A program made the translations under genes and the position numbers. DNA of 64,000 bases, taken from the NCBI RefSeq assembly GCF_003269065.1, contig NZ_QLTA01000020.1, positions 1 to 64,000 on the forward strand, given 5' to 3'. This document shows, piece by piece, positions 34,568-42,796 of the stretch. Position 1 is the stretch's first letter; every line of letters starts with the position of its first letter. The stretch is from Paracidovorax anthurii (lineage in GTDB: Bacteria > Pseudomonadota > Gammaproteobacteria > Burkholderiales > Burkholderiaceae_C). The notes beneath the pieces were generated by a model. It searched no databases. It saw nothing but the letters and a program-made list of their open reading frames with translations, and had not been told where the DNA came from.

Positions 34568-34572
34568 CCACG

Positions 34573-34594
34573 GGGGGCGGCCCGGGCCGCCCCC
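34573..34594. terminator. 22-bp perfect palindrome between convergent genes
   Basis: A self-complementary GGGGGCGGCCC/GGGCCGCCCCC pair occupies the 54-bp gap between the fusion gene (+) and a methyltransferase gene (-). It can fold into a strong stem on both strands. There is no T tract, so it would be a Rho-assisted or processing stem rather than a classical intrinsic terminator. Confidence 0.45.
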
Positions 34595-34621
34595 GGCCCC
34601 GACCGCAGCGCCGCCGGGCCC

Positions 34622-35479
34622 CTACTTGGCCAGCAGCAGGAAGATCTCGTTGTTGAGCAGTAGCTCGTCCGGGTACTTCCCGCGCAGCGCCTGCGGGATC
34701 TCCATCTGCACGCTGCGGCGCTCCTGCCGCGCGACGCGGAAACCCACGCGCTCCATCAGCGCCACCAGCTCGTCGGCCGTCAGGCGGTTGAGCGTCCGGT
34801 ATTCGTTGAAGACGAATTTCTTGTAGCCCTCCACCCCGAAGTCGTCGAAGCCGAAATCGCGCTCCGCGCCGTCGATCGGCCCTTCGTGCGCCTGGATGAT
34901 GGACCACAGCTCGTCGTCGCTGGCCAGCAGGTGGTGCCACGGCACATCGTCGTAGCGGCGCAGGTGCGAGCCGAAGGGCGAGTAATACAGCGGCTCGATC
35001 TGCAGGAAGAAGAAGCCGCCGGGGTTGAGCGCCTCGTACAGGTCGCGCGCGATGGGTTCGAGCTGCTCGCGCGACACATGCTCGAAGGTGGACCAGCTGA
35101 AGATGCCGTCCACCGGGCGGCGCCCCGCCAGCGGCTGGGCCGGCCGGATGGTCTCGAAGCCCAGCGCCTTCGGCACCCGGCGCAGCCCCAGTTGCTCGCG
35201 CGCGATGCGCGGCAGCTTCGCGTATTCCTGGCGGATGTCGATGCCGTGGATGGACGTTGCGCCGTGCCGCAGCACCAGCGCCAGATCGGTGATGCCGTCG
35301 CCGCAGCCGAAATTCAGCAGCCGCGCCGTGCGCAGGTCCATCGCCGACCCGAGCCAGTGCTGCACCACGTCGGCGGCATAGTGGAAATGCGCGCGGAACC
35401 ACTCGTCGGTAATGGCTGCCGCGTCCCACTGCGGCGGCCCCCAGAAACGCTGCTGGATACGGTCGAGCAGGGAAATCAT
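34622..35479 (-). CDS. Class I SAM-dependent methyltransferase
   Basis: A 285-residue methyltransferase. The SAM-binding motif I is RLLNFGCGDGITDLAL (near residue 55), with the acidic motif II in IHGIDIRQEYAK. The later GIFSWSTFEHVSREQLEP matches the motif IV/V pattern. ATG 35479 (MISLLDRIQQRF) has AAGGA 9 nt upstream; an alternative ATG at 35524 would add 15 residues without family pattern. It probably methylates a sugar of the surface glycan, as its gene lies between glycan genes; the substrate is unknown. Confidence 0.75.
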   Translation of the reverse strand: MISLLDRIQQRFWGPPQWDAAAITDEWFRAHFHYAADVVQHWLGSAMDLRTARLLNFGCGDGITDLALVLRHGATSIHGIDIRQEYAKLPRIAREQLGLRRVPKALGFETIRPAQPLAGRRPVDGIFSWSTFEHVSREQLEPIARDLYEALNPGGFFFLQIEPLYYSPFGSHLRRYDDVPWHHLLASDDELWSIIQAHEGPIDGAERDFGFDDFGVEGYKKFVFNEYRTLNRLTADELVALMERVGFRVARQERRSVQMEIPQALRGKYPDELLLNNEIFLLLAK

Positions 35480-35605
35480 GCGGTCAAATCCTTCGGCACG
35501 GTCGAAAACGAAAGCGGCAAGCATACCCGGGCACCCTTTGCGCCCACCGCCATCCAGGACACCCGGTGCCGGAGCGCCCCAGGCGTGGTCAGGGCCGGGG
35601 CCACG

Positions 35606-36493
35606 TCACGGCTTGCGCAGCACGTAGGCGTCCTGGTGGTTCCAGAAATGCATGGGCACGCTGTGGATCAGCGCGTCCGCGCCCACCGTCTCGGCGATGC
35701 GCGCGCGCACGAAGGCCTCCGACGTGAAGGCCGTGCCGTACTCCTGCACGTCGATCGCCTGCGACTCGCTGGACGCGGCGAAGAAGAAGCCCTCCTCGTC
35801 CAGCGCCACGCTGTCGTGCGCCGCCGCCTTGAGGCCGTGGGTGGAGAACACCAGCACGCCGCCCGGCTCCACCCCGTCGTAGAGGCACTGCAGCCAGCGC
35901 GACCACGTGCGCCGGGGCAGGTGGCTGAACAGCGAAAGCACGAAGACCACGTCGTACCGCTGCGGCCACGCCAGCCTCTCGGGCTCGATCGACGACAGCA
36001 TGCTGCGCACGCCGAAGGTCGCGCTCGCGAAATCCATGGCGTCGGGCACCACGTCCGACACCGTGACCCGCTCCGGGCCCAGCGCCTTCACCAGATGGCG
36101 GGTGAAACGGCCGTGCCCGCTGGCGAACTCCATGAACCACCGGGTCTTGAGCAGGGGCCGGTCCACGGTCTCCAGCAGCACCATCAACTCCGACAGCGTG
36201 CGCCAGCCGTCCGCGAGGTAGTCCCGCAGGGGGTTCGTGCTGGACGGATGCCCCTCGAAGAACCGGAAGATGTCGTCGGCCGGGGCGATCCGGCAGTCCA
36301 GCCCCATCATCTGGGCGAACGCGCCCGGCAAGCCGTGCGCCTCGATCAGGTTGTGGGCCTCCAGGCGCGTGGCCCGGTCCGCCAGGGCGCGCCGCAGGGC
36401 CTCGGCGGCGGGCGCGTGCTCGCCCCGGGCCAGGTGCTGCCGGCCTTCCGCCAGCCATTGCGCGCAGGTCTTGTCGTGGGAAATGTCAGTCAT
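35606..36493 (-). CDS. SAM-dependent methyltransferase with TPR-like N-terminus
   Basis: A 295-residue protein. Residues 1-50 form a helical, TPR-like stretch (WLAEGRQHLARGEHAPAAEA). From residue ~115 there is a methyltransferase domain with FMEFASGHGRFTRHL as motif I, VSDVVPDAMDF as motif II and YDVVFVLSLFSHLPR as motif IV. The motif I glycines are partly replaced (ASGHGR) but the loop is retained. ATG 36493 precedes the helical part; a longer frame adds 10 residues. It is a second methyltransferase of the glycan locus, between the Wzt gene and the other methyltransferase. Confidence 0.75.
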   Translation of the reverse strand: MTDISHDKTCAQWLAEGRQHLARGEHAPAAEALRRALADRATRLEAHNLIEAHGLPGAFAQMMGLDCRIAPADDIFRFFEGHPSSTNPLRDYLADGWRTLSELMVLLETVDRPLLKTRWFMEFASGHGRFTRHLVKALGPERVTVSDVVPDAMDFASATFGVRSMLSSIEPERLAWPQRYDVVFVLSLFSHLPRRTWSRWLQCLYDGVEPGGVLVFSTHGLKAAAHDSVALDEEGFFFAASSESQAIDVQEYGTAFTSEAFVRARIAETVGADALIHSVPMHFWNHQDAYVLRKP

Positions 36494-36644
36494 GTGGGAA
36501 GGAGTGCAGGAAACGCCACGCACGGGTGGCCGGCAAGGTTTTCAAGGTCGAAAGCGCTCCATGTCGCCGAGAAATCTACGTATTCAGCTATTAAATCAAT
36601 AGCACATGGATCGCTGGGTGCCAGTGGCTGCCATGCAGGCGGCA

Positions 36645-37997
36645 TCAGCCCCAGTGGTGCGGCAGCTTCACCAGCCCCGGCATCAGCGTGTGCCGCACCC
36701 AGTTGAAGTTCAGGAACTGGAACCATTCGTCGTAGACCACCAGCCCGCTCTCGTCGAAGAGAAACGCGCTGATCACGTAGTCGCCGGAATGCAGCGGCAG
36801 ATCCGGGAAGGTCAGGACCGACTGCCAGCGCCCATCGCCGAGCGGCACGGGCTGCGCGCCTTCCTCGTGCGTCGCCAGCGACGTGATGCCCACGCCCCGT
36901 GACTGCTCGATCATGAAGCCGATGTTCGGGCGCTCCTGGCCCCGGCCCCGCACCACGATGCGCACCACGAGATCGGAGCCCTCCAGGCGGCCGAACTGCT
37001 CGCCCTCGGGTTCGCCCAGGCCGTCGATGTCCACCGACAGGATGCGGGCCGAGCCGTCGTCGCGCGCCGGTGTGTTGCCGCTGCGGGCGCGCCGCCCGGC
37101 CGGCGGTGCGGCGGCCGGATCGGCGCCATCGCCCAGCGGCGCGCCGCTGTCCGGCGCCGCATCGCCTCCGGCATGCGCTGCCGTGCCGTCGGCCCCGGCC
37201 GGATGGGCCGGGCCGGCGCCGGGCAGCGCCGCGTTGCGCAGGCGGGAATGCACGTCATAGGCCCCCAGCACCGGCTCGGTCGCGCCGAACTGCTTCACCT
37301 GCCCGCCATCCAGCCAGAGGGCCAGATCGCACAGGTGGCGGATGTGGTAAGGGCTGTGCGAGCAGAACAGGATGGTGCAGCCCGCGTCTCGGAACGCCAT
37401 GATGCGGTCCACGCACTTCTTCTGGAAATGCTGGTCGCCCACGGCGAGGGCCTCGTCGATGATGAGCATGTCGGGCTGCACCGCCGTCACGAGCGCGAAC
37501 GCCAGCCGCACCGACATGCCCGACGAATAGGTCTTGACGGGGCGGTCCAGCGCCTCGCCCAGCTCGCAGAACTCCACGATCTCCGGTTCGAGCCGCGCCA
37601 TCTCCTCGCGGTCGATGCCGATCAGGCTGCCGCCGAAGTAGAGGTTGTCGCGCCCGCTGAAATCCGGGTGGAAGCCCGCGCCCAGCTCCAGGATCGCCGT
37701 GACCCGCCCCACCCGCTCGATCGTGCCCGTGGACGGCTGCAGCGTGCCCGCCAGCAGCTTCAGCAGCGAACTCTTGCCCGCGCCGTTGTCGCCGATCACC
37801 CCGATGCACTGCCCGCGCCGCAACTCGAACGACACGTCGCGCAGCGCCCAGTGGCTGCGGTGCGTCGAGCGGCCCGTGATCAGCGATTTCAGCCGCTGCC
37901 GTGGCGAGGCGTAGAGCCGGTATTCCTTGCCCACGTTCTTCACCGTCAGCACGGTATCGCCCATCGCCGCCGTGCCGTCCACCAGGGTCCCGCTCAT
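36645..37997 (-). CDS. Wzt-type ABC transporter ATP-binding protein with C-terminal glycan-binding domain
   Basis: A 450-residue ATPase of polysaccharide ABC exporters. Walker A is GDNGAGKSS (69-77), the signature is YSSGMSVRLAFAL (158-170) and Walker B is LIIDEALAVGD (178-188). An Ala/Pro/Gly-rich linker at ~257-315 leads to a beta-rich C-terminal domain (~318-450) like the carbohydrate-binding domain of Wzt, which recognises the modified end of the O-antigen. The start overlaps the permease stop (ATGA), which shows translational coupling. The methyltransferases nearby could make the end cap that the domain reads, as in E. coli O9a; that is inference. Confidence 0.9.
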   Translation of the reverse strand: MSGTLVDGTAAMGDTVLTVKNVGKEYRLYASPRQRLKSLITGRSTHRSHWALRDVSFELRRGQCIGVIGDNGAGKSSLLKLLAGTLQPSTGTIERVGRVTAILELGAGFHPDFSGRDNLYFGGSLIGIDREEMARLEPEIVEFCELGEALDRPVKTYSSGMSVRLAFALVTAVQPDMLIIDEALAVGDQHFQKKCVDRIMAFRDAGCTILFCSHSPYHIRHLCDLALWLDGGQVKQFGATEPVLGAYDVHSRLRNAALPGAGPAHPAGADGTAAHAGGDAAPDSGAPLGDGADPAAAPPAGRRARSGNTPARDDGSARILSVDIDGLGEPEGEQFGRLEGSDLVVRIVVRGRGQERPNIGFMIEQSRGVGITSLATHEEGAQPVPLGDGRWQSVLTFPDLPLHSGDYVISAFLFDESGLVVYDEWFQFLNFNWVRHTLMPGLVKLPHHWG

Positions 37998-38794
37998 AGC
38001 CAATCCACCAACTGATCACGGCTGCGTGCCGCCACGACATTCAGGGCCACGGCCACCACGGCCGCCCAGCCAAGCGCCGCGCACCATACGCTCAGCGGAG
38101 GCCAGGCCCCTTGCAGCAGCACCTGCTGGTACCCGATGACCAGCGCCGTCATGGGATTCAGCCACAGCACCCAGCGCCAGTTCTCGGGAAACAGCGTGAG
38201 CGGAAACAGGATGGGCGTGAGGTAGATCCCCACCGAAAGCAGGAAGCCGACCAGCTGCACCGTATCGCGCAATGCCGCCGCCAGGATCGCCAGCAGATAG
38301 CCGATCAGCACGCTCAGCAGCAGTTGCAGCGCCAGCAACGCGGGAAACGCCAGCAGGGCTCCGCGGAATCCGTGTAGCGGGCTGTAGATGGCGGCGACCA
38401 GCAGCAGCAGCGGCCCGTAGATCATCGCGCTCGCCAGCACCGAGCGGGCCGCGAACAGAACCGGGGGCAAGGGATTCTTCTGGAGCAGGCCACCGGACTC
38501 GATCAGGCTGTTCATGCCCCTCGAAACCGCGTCGCAGAACGCCATCCAGGGCAAGGCGCCCACCACGAGGAAGGTCCCCACCGCGCGCGTGGGCGCACCG
38601 TCCCCGAGGCGCATGGAGAACACCACGTCGAAGACCAGGTAGTAGGCCGCCACGGTGAGCAGGGGCTGCAGGTACGGCCACAGCACCCCGACCGCGGTGC
38701 CCGCATGGCGGGCTGCCACCTCGCGCCGGGTGAGCACCCACACCAGGGAACGCGCAGTCCACAACGCGCGCAGTTCATTGCATAACGTCTGCAT
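37994..38794 (-). CDS. Wzm-type ABC-2 polysaccharide export permease
   Basis: A 266-residue permease with six predicted spans of the ABC-2 family, which pairs with the downstream ATPase to move an undecaprenyl-linked polysaccharide over the inner membrane. The N-terminal LVWVLTRREVAARHAGTAVG and the central PLPPVLFAARSVLAS loop are typical. ATG 38794 was preferred to a TTG 12 nt upstream. It is the first gene of the exporter pair. The 210 bp upstream down to ppiC show no gene. Confidence 0.9.
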   Translation of the reverse strand: MQTLCNELRALWTARSLVWVLTRREVAARHAGTAVGVLWPYLQPLLTVAAYYLVFDVVFSMRLGDGAPTRAVGTFLVVGALPWMAFCDAVSRGMNSLIESGGLLQKNPLPPVLFAARSVLASAMIYGPLLLLVAAIYSPLHGFRGALLAFPALLALQLLLSVLIGYLLAILAAALRDTVQLVGFLLSVGIYLTPILFPLTLFPENWRWVLWLNPMTALVIGYQQVLLQGAWPPLSVWCAALGWAAVVAVALNVVAARSRDQLVDWL

Positions 38795-39004
38795 CCAACA
38801 ATTCAACTCACAACAACGGGCAGGAAAAAGCGGCGTTCAGACCGACCGCCGCCTGGCTTTCGCTACGGGCTTGCCATCCCTGCGAAACCGGGATTGGGCA
38901 CGGGAGCGAGGCGTGAAGCCACAGGCGATGCCGCCGAGCAGCGCCGGAGCAAGGCGCCGTGGCAGCCGCCGCGATGGCCAACCCGTACCCAGGCGCTCAC
39001 GTTG

Positions 39005-39919
39005 TCAAGGGGCAGGCTTGGCAGCGGCAGCCGGCGCGGCGTGGCTGGCCGCGTAGGCGTCGATGGCTTCCTGGTTGACCTTGAGATTCTTCTGGAGCTT
39101 GTTCACCTCGGCCATGCGCGCTTCATCCTGGGTGGTCTTGCGCACCTCGGCCAACAGTTCGTCGCGCACTTCCTCGAAAGGCTTCAGGCCTGCCGGGCGC
39201 CGCGCTTCCAGCTTCACGACGTGGTAGCCGAACTGGGTCTTCACCACACCACTGAGTTCACCGGGTTTCTGCAGGGCGAAGGCCGCCTGATCGAATTCGG
39301 GCACGGTGCGCCCCTTGGCCAGAAAACCGAGATCGCCGCCGCGTTCCGCGCTACCCTTGTCTGCGGAGCGCTCCTTGGCCAGGGTGGCGAAGTCCGCGCC
39401 CCCCTTGAGATCCGCCAGCAGCTTCTCGGCCTGCGCCTGCGCTTCAGGCGTCGTGCCAGCAATCAGGATGTGCCGCACCCGCACCTGCTCGGGGGCCTGG
39501 AATCGCTCGGGCTTAGCCTTGTAGAGCGTGCGCGCCAGCGGCTCGGCCTTGGCGTCGCTGAGCGTGTTGGCCTGGTCCATGCGCTGCATCAGAGCGTCTG
39601 CCAGCACCTGATCACGCGCGATGCGCAGGGCAGCGGCCACTGCGGGGTCTTTGTCCAGGGATTGGGTCTGCGCCTCTTGCGCGAGGGCACGACGGGTATA
39701 GAGATTGGTTGCGATCTGCCGCACGGTTTGGGGCTTGCTCAGCACGGTGCCACGCATCTCCGGGGGCATGCGCAGCGAGTCCGCCTGCATGTCTGCCGTG
39801 CTGATCGACACGGAATCATTTTGGATCAACACGGGGTCTGCAGCCCAGACGGTCGAAGTCAGACCACCCAGCGAAGCCGCCATGGCCCAGGAAACAAACC
39901 GGAGAGAAAAACGCTTCAT
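39005..39919 (-). CDS. Periplasmic PpiC-type peptidyl-prolyl isomerase
   Basis: A 304-residue parvulin-like isomerase that helps fold exported proteins. A Sec signal peptide ends near STVWAAD (residue ~27). An N-terminal SurA-like helical part (residues ~30-140) is followed by the rotamase domain (~143-240) with QVRVRHILIAG, GADFATLAKERSAD, GGDLGFLAKG and FGYHVVKLEARR. The Ala/Pro-rich tail is unstructured. It follows the terminator of the surface-protein gene, so it has its own promoter. It could assist outer-membrane or type II secretion clients; that is inference. Confidence 0.85.
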   Translation of the reverse strand: MKRFSLRFVSWAMAASLGGLTSTVWAADPVLIQNDSVSISTADMQADSLRMPPEMRGTVLSKPQTVRQIATNLYTRRALAQEAQTQSLDKDPAVAAALRIARDQVLADALMQRMDQANTLSDAKAEPLARTLYKAKPERFQAPEQVRVRHILIAGTTPEAQAQAEKLLADLKGGADFATLAKERSADKGSAERGGDLGFLAKGRTVPEFDQAAFALQKPGELSGVVKTQFGYHVVKLEARRPAGLKPFEEVRDELLAEVRKTTQDEARMAEVNKLQKNLKVNQEAIDAYAASHAAPAAAAKPAP

Positions 39920-39950
39920 CGTTTACAGCATCCAACAGGTGTAACAGTCA

Positions 39951-39982
39951 AAAAAAAGGCGGGGGTAAACCCCCGCCTTTTT
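39951..39982 (-). terminator. Intrinsic terminator of the surface-protein gene
   Basis: GGCGGGGG (39958-39965) pairs with CCCCCGCC (39970-39977) around the loop TAAA, with A and T runs on both sides. On the minus strand the stem lies 34 nt after the stop at 40012 and is followed by seven T. This is the clearest intrinsic terminator in the window. The mirror-image T run means that it could also work for plus-strand transcripts. Confidence 0.9.
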
Positions 39983-40011
39983 GGTTTCGCGTTGCCGCGA
40001 AAAGTGCCCTA

Positions 40012-41772
40012 TTACTGAGCAGCCGTGAAACGGTGGGGCCACGTGATGCCGTAGGTGCCCACGGTGCCTGCAGAAGCTTGGGGGTTCGTCAGCTTGATGA
40101 ACGAAGCGCCCAGGATCGGCAGACCAGCTTGCGAGTTGTACTGCACAGCGTTGGCCGTACCAGCGGTAGCACCATAGACAGGACCCAGGGTCGTCTGGAA
40201 GCTGTTGGTGGTACGCACCACGCTCCAGCCGTTCACGAAGGAACCGGATGCCACGTTCTGACGTGCCACGGAAGCGCCCAGCACCGAGGTGTTGGCGTCA
40301 GCGAAGCTCAGAACGCTGGTCTCGCCGCAGAAGCGGGTCTGCGACACAGTGGTGGGCGAGAACACGGCGCCGCTCGTCGTCGTCGTTTCTTCACGATCGA
40401 AGAAGGACTGGCCGGTGGAGTTCACGCAGATCAGGCCGCCTTGCAGGGCGGTGTTTTCCGGAGCGAACCATGCAGCGTAGTTGGTGGCCAGCGTGTTCGT
40501 TGCGGAACCCGTATCGAGCACCGTGAACAGGCGGTAGTTGGCAGCCGTCGTAGCACCTGCGTTGTAGTTGGCGGCAACGCTGTAACGACGGGTGGGCATG
40601 GAGAACACCCAGTCGGTTTTGGCCGTGATCGTCGGATCATTGGCGTACTGGTTCGTGATGGAGGTCACGGCCAGAGCGCGCGTCAGGTTGTAGGCTTGGA
40701 CACGGGTGTCCACCACAGCCGTGCCACCAGCGTTCAGCGTATAAGGCGTGGACAGGTCAGGCAGATCGTAGTTGGCGGCGACCAGAGCGGCCGTCGTCAC
40801 TTCAGCGTTCGCGCCGGTACGGGTGTATGCCACGCGGAACAGCGGGTCAGCCGTGAACGTTTCAGGCGTAGGCGCCTGGAGTTCGCTTTGCGGGAAGTGT
40901 ACGAAGTTGCCACGGCCAGCGCCAGCACCCGTACCACCCGTAGCCGTCACAGCCGTAGCAGCGCCGGAGAAGGTCGTGGATTGGGCCACGTTGATGATGT
41001 ACCAGTCACCCAGCAGACCAGCCGTCGGCGTGTCCAGACCCAGTTGACGGGCTTGCGCTTCGGTCGTGACGTTGGCCAGCGTTGCGCTCAGGGCGGTTGC
41101 CGTGCAAGGAGCCGTGCCGCTCACGTGCTTGATAGCCGTGTACAGAGCGCTGTTGGCGTTGCGGTTCGCACCGTAGATGGCGTTGGAGTCGATGTTGGCC
41201 ATGTTGAAGATTTCAACGTAGCCTTCACGCGTTTGGTTGGCGATGTCGCCAGCCAGCGTGCTCAGACGACCCGTATTGAAAGTTTGCGCCACATTGCGGG
41301 TGATCGTAGGCAGCGTGCAGGTGCCGTCGCCGGTCGTCAGGCGGGCAATGCCGTTGGCATCAGCCGTCACAGCAGCGGTCCACACGTCGCCAGGCGACAG
41401 GAACACTTGGAAGTCCAGAATATCGTCGGAGTTGGCAGCGCTGCGGAAACGCACCTTGGCCAGCTTGCCGTGCACGGTGTCGGTGTTCACCACGTGCAGA
41501 ACGGTCATGTTGCCGTTCTGAGCATTGAAGTAAGGCACCACCAGCGAGTGGCCGTTGCCGCCTTGCGACAGCTGGAGACCCGTTGCGCCCGTGGCCGTGA
41601 GACGCCAGTTGGCAGGAGCCGTACCAGCGTCGGGAATCCACACACCGTTGGTGATGGTACCGCCGTCGCCGCCCACGCCCGTGCCACGCACCACATCAGC
41701 AGATGCAGCGCCGGCGAAGCCCAGGCCACCAATCATGGCAGCAATGCTCAGGGCCAGAACATTTTTCTTCAT
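40012..41772 (-). CDS. Large secreted surface protein, Thr/Ala/Asn rich
   Basis: A 586-residue protein with a Sec signal peptide (MKKNVLALSIAAMIGGLG onward, cleavage near ASA at residue 25). The mature part is rich in Thr, Ala, Asn and Gly, low in Lys and Cys, with long beta-prone runs. No enzyme motif was recognised. Its base composition is less GC-rich than that of the neighbours, and its codon use fits a highly expressed gene. A strong terminator follows it and a 573-bp leader precedes it. Together these suggest an abundant cell-surface or outer-membrane protein, possibly S-layer-like; that is inference. ATG 41772 fits the signal peptide. Longer starts upstream have no support. Confidence 0.65.
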   Translation of the reverse strand: MKKNVLALSIAAMIGGLGFAGAASADVVRGTGVGGDGGTITNGVWIPDAGTAPANWRLTATGATGLQLSQGGNGHSLVVPYFNAQNGNMTVLHVVNTDTVHGKLAKVRFRSAANSDDILDFQVFLSPGDVWTAAVTADANGIARLTTGDGTCTLPTITRNVAQTFNTGRLSTLAGDIANQTREGYVEIFNMANIDSNAIYGANRNANSALYTAIKHVSGTAPCTATALSATLANVTTEAQARQLGLDTPTAGLLGDWYIINVAQSTTFSGAATAVTATGGTGAGAGRGNFVHFPQSELQAPTPETFTADPLFRVAYTRTGANAEVTTAALVAANYDLPDLSTPYTLNAGGTAVVDTRVQAYNLTRALAVTSITNQYANDPTITAKTDWVFSMPTRRYSVAANYNAGATTAANYRLFTVLDTGSATNTLATNYAAWFAPENTALQGGLICVNSTGQSFFDREETTTTSGAVFSPTTVSQTRFCGETSVLSFADANTSVLGASVARQNVASGSFVNGWSVVRTTNSFQTTLGPVYGATAGTANAVQYNSQAGLPILGASFIKLTNPQASAGTVGTYGITWPHRFTAAQ

Positions 41773-42345
41773 ATCGAGAACTCCAGTTAAAAAGTTGGTA
41801 AGCGCAACTACCACGATTGATTACGCCAAAGAATAGTAGCACAGCGCATTCAAGCCCTGTACTACGGAACACCTGCCGAACCTTCGCCTGTTGATGAAAT
41901 GCAACAGTGGATGAGAGGCGTGCCGCATACGGAGCCATCCCAGCAAGGCGGGGATGAGCCCGACCATTTTTTGGGCGGGGCCTGTCGAAGCGGAAGAACC
42001 CGAACCAAGCACCCTCGCTCAGCGGGTTTGCGACCTCCATACCTCCACAAGCCTCGGGGGCGAACAATACCAAAAGAAATGTGCATTCCCAAGCAAAAAA
42101 TCCTAAATTTGCACACTTTTCCCCTGCCGTCACACCCCATGGCTCGCCAGCACAGAGACGGGCTGACTCCCCCCAAGACGTTCAATCACAAACAACCATC
42201 CACGGTGGTTGTCAGACGTAACAACGCCCAGCCGCGTAAGCGAACTGGGCGCAACCCGCTGGGCACAAGATGACGAGCACTTCCATCCACGAACGGGGTG
42301 AAGCGACTTATCAAGCCACCCCCATTGATGGAAGAGCCGAAGGAC
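41773..42345. other. 573-bp non-coding region upstream of the surface protein
   Basis: No gene is supported. The region is AT-richer than average in its middle (around 42070-42120). On the minus strand a TACTAT or TATTCT stretch near 41827-41838 could be a -10 element, but no well-spaced -35 was found. A CGCCCAG/CTGGGCG stem lies at 42225-42251, and a perfect CTTCCATC/GATGGAAG pair brackets 42281-42334. The long leader may carry the promoter and mRNA-stabilising signals of the surface protein. Confidence 0.5.
42225..42251 (-). terminator. Stem-loop downstream of the lipoprotein gene
   Basis: CGCCCAG (42225-42231) pairs with CTGGGCG (42245-42251), and an inner CGC/GCG extends the stem. On the minus strand it lies about 95 nt after the lipoprotein stop and is followed by a TTGTT stretch. 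It is a weak candidate terminator separating the lipoprotein from the surface protein. Confidence 0.35.
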
Positions 42346-42768
42346 TCAGAGGTCTTGGTACCTCCACCACTGTCCATCTTCCGATATCCAGACCTCGTCC
42401 AGATAGGTATCAATGGCGTCCAGTTTGATCCCGATGATGGCGGGCTTGGCCATCAACTTCATCCGGGCAGTGCACTTTTCCGCCTCGCATTTCACACCGA
42501 CCACCTCGGCTGACAACACGGATGCCGCATTACCAAACTGCCGGGCAAATTGCTCCTTGGTGTGAGCCTTCCTGTACGACGGAGGTGTCAGTGCATAAGA
42601 TTTTTCGGACTGCCCGGCAATCCGAGCCTGCCAATATTCATTGGCGCGCTGTTTTACCTGCTGCTCAGGAGTCGTTGGCTGCATGGCGGCACAGCCAGCC
42701 AGAACGAGAACACCCAAGGTAACAGCGGCAGGTCGAATTGCTTTCCGGTAAATAGTATTGAAGCGCAT
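42346..42768 (-). CDS. Small outer-membrane lipoprotein
   Basis: A 140-residue protein with a lipoprotein signal. The hydrophobic stretch AAVTLGVLVLAGCAAM places a lipobox (LAGC, Cys ~26) before the mature part. The mature domain (QQVKQRANEYWQARIAGQSE) is a small alpha-beta module of NTF2-like appearance that ends in WISEDGQWWRYQDL. The function is not known. It starts 29 nt after the gspD stop on the same strand, so it may be read with the secretion operon. A pilotin-like role is possible but unsupported by motif. Confidence 0.7.
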   Translation of the reverse strand: MRFNTIYRKAIRPAAVTLGVLVLAGCAAMQPTTPEQQVKQRANEYWQARIAGQSEKSYALTPPSYRKAHTKEQFARQFGNAASVLSAEVVGVKCEAEKCTARMKLMAKPAIIGIKLDAIDTYLDEVWISEDGQWWRYQDL

Positions 42769-42796
42769 AGAAATGATGATAGAAGAAGAACCAACC

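Noticed and set aside
41899..42273. 124-codon plus-strand frame in the long non-coding region
   Set aside because: No ribosome site, no family pattern, and Pro/Arg-rich composition; treated as chance.
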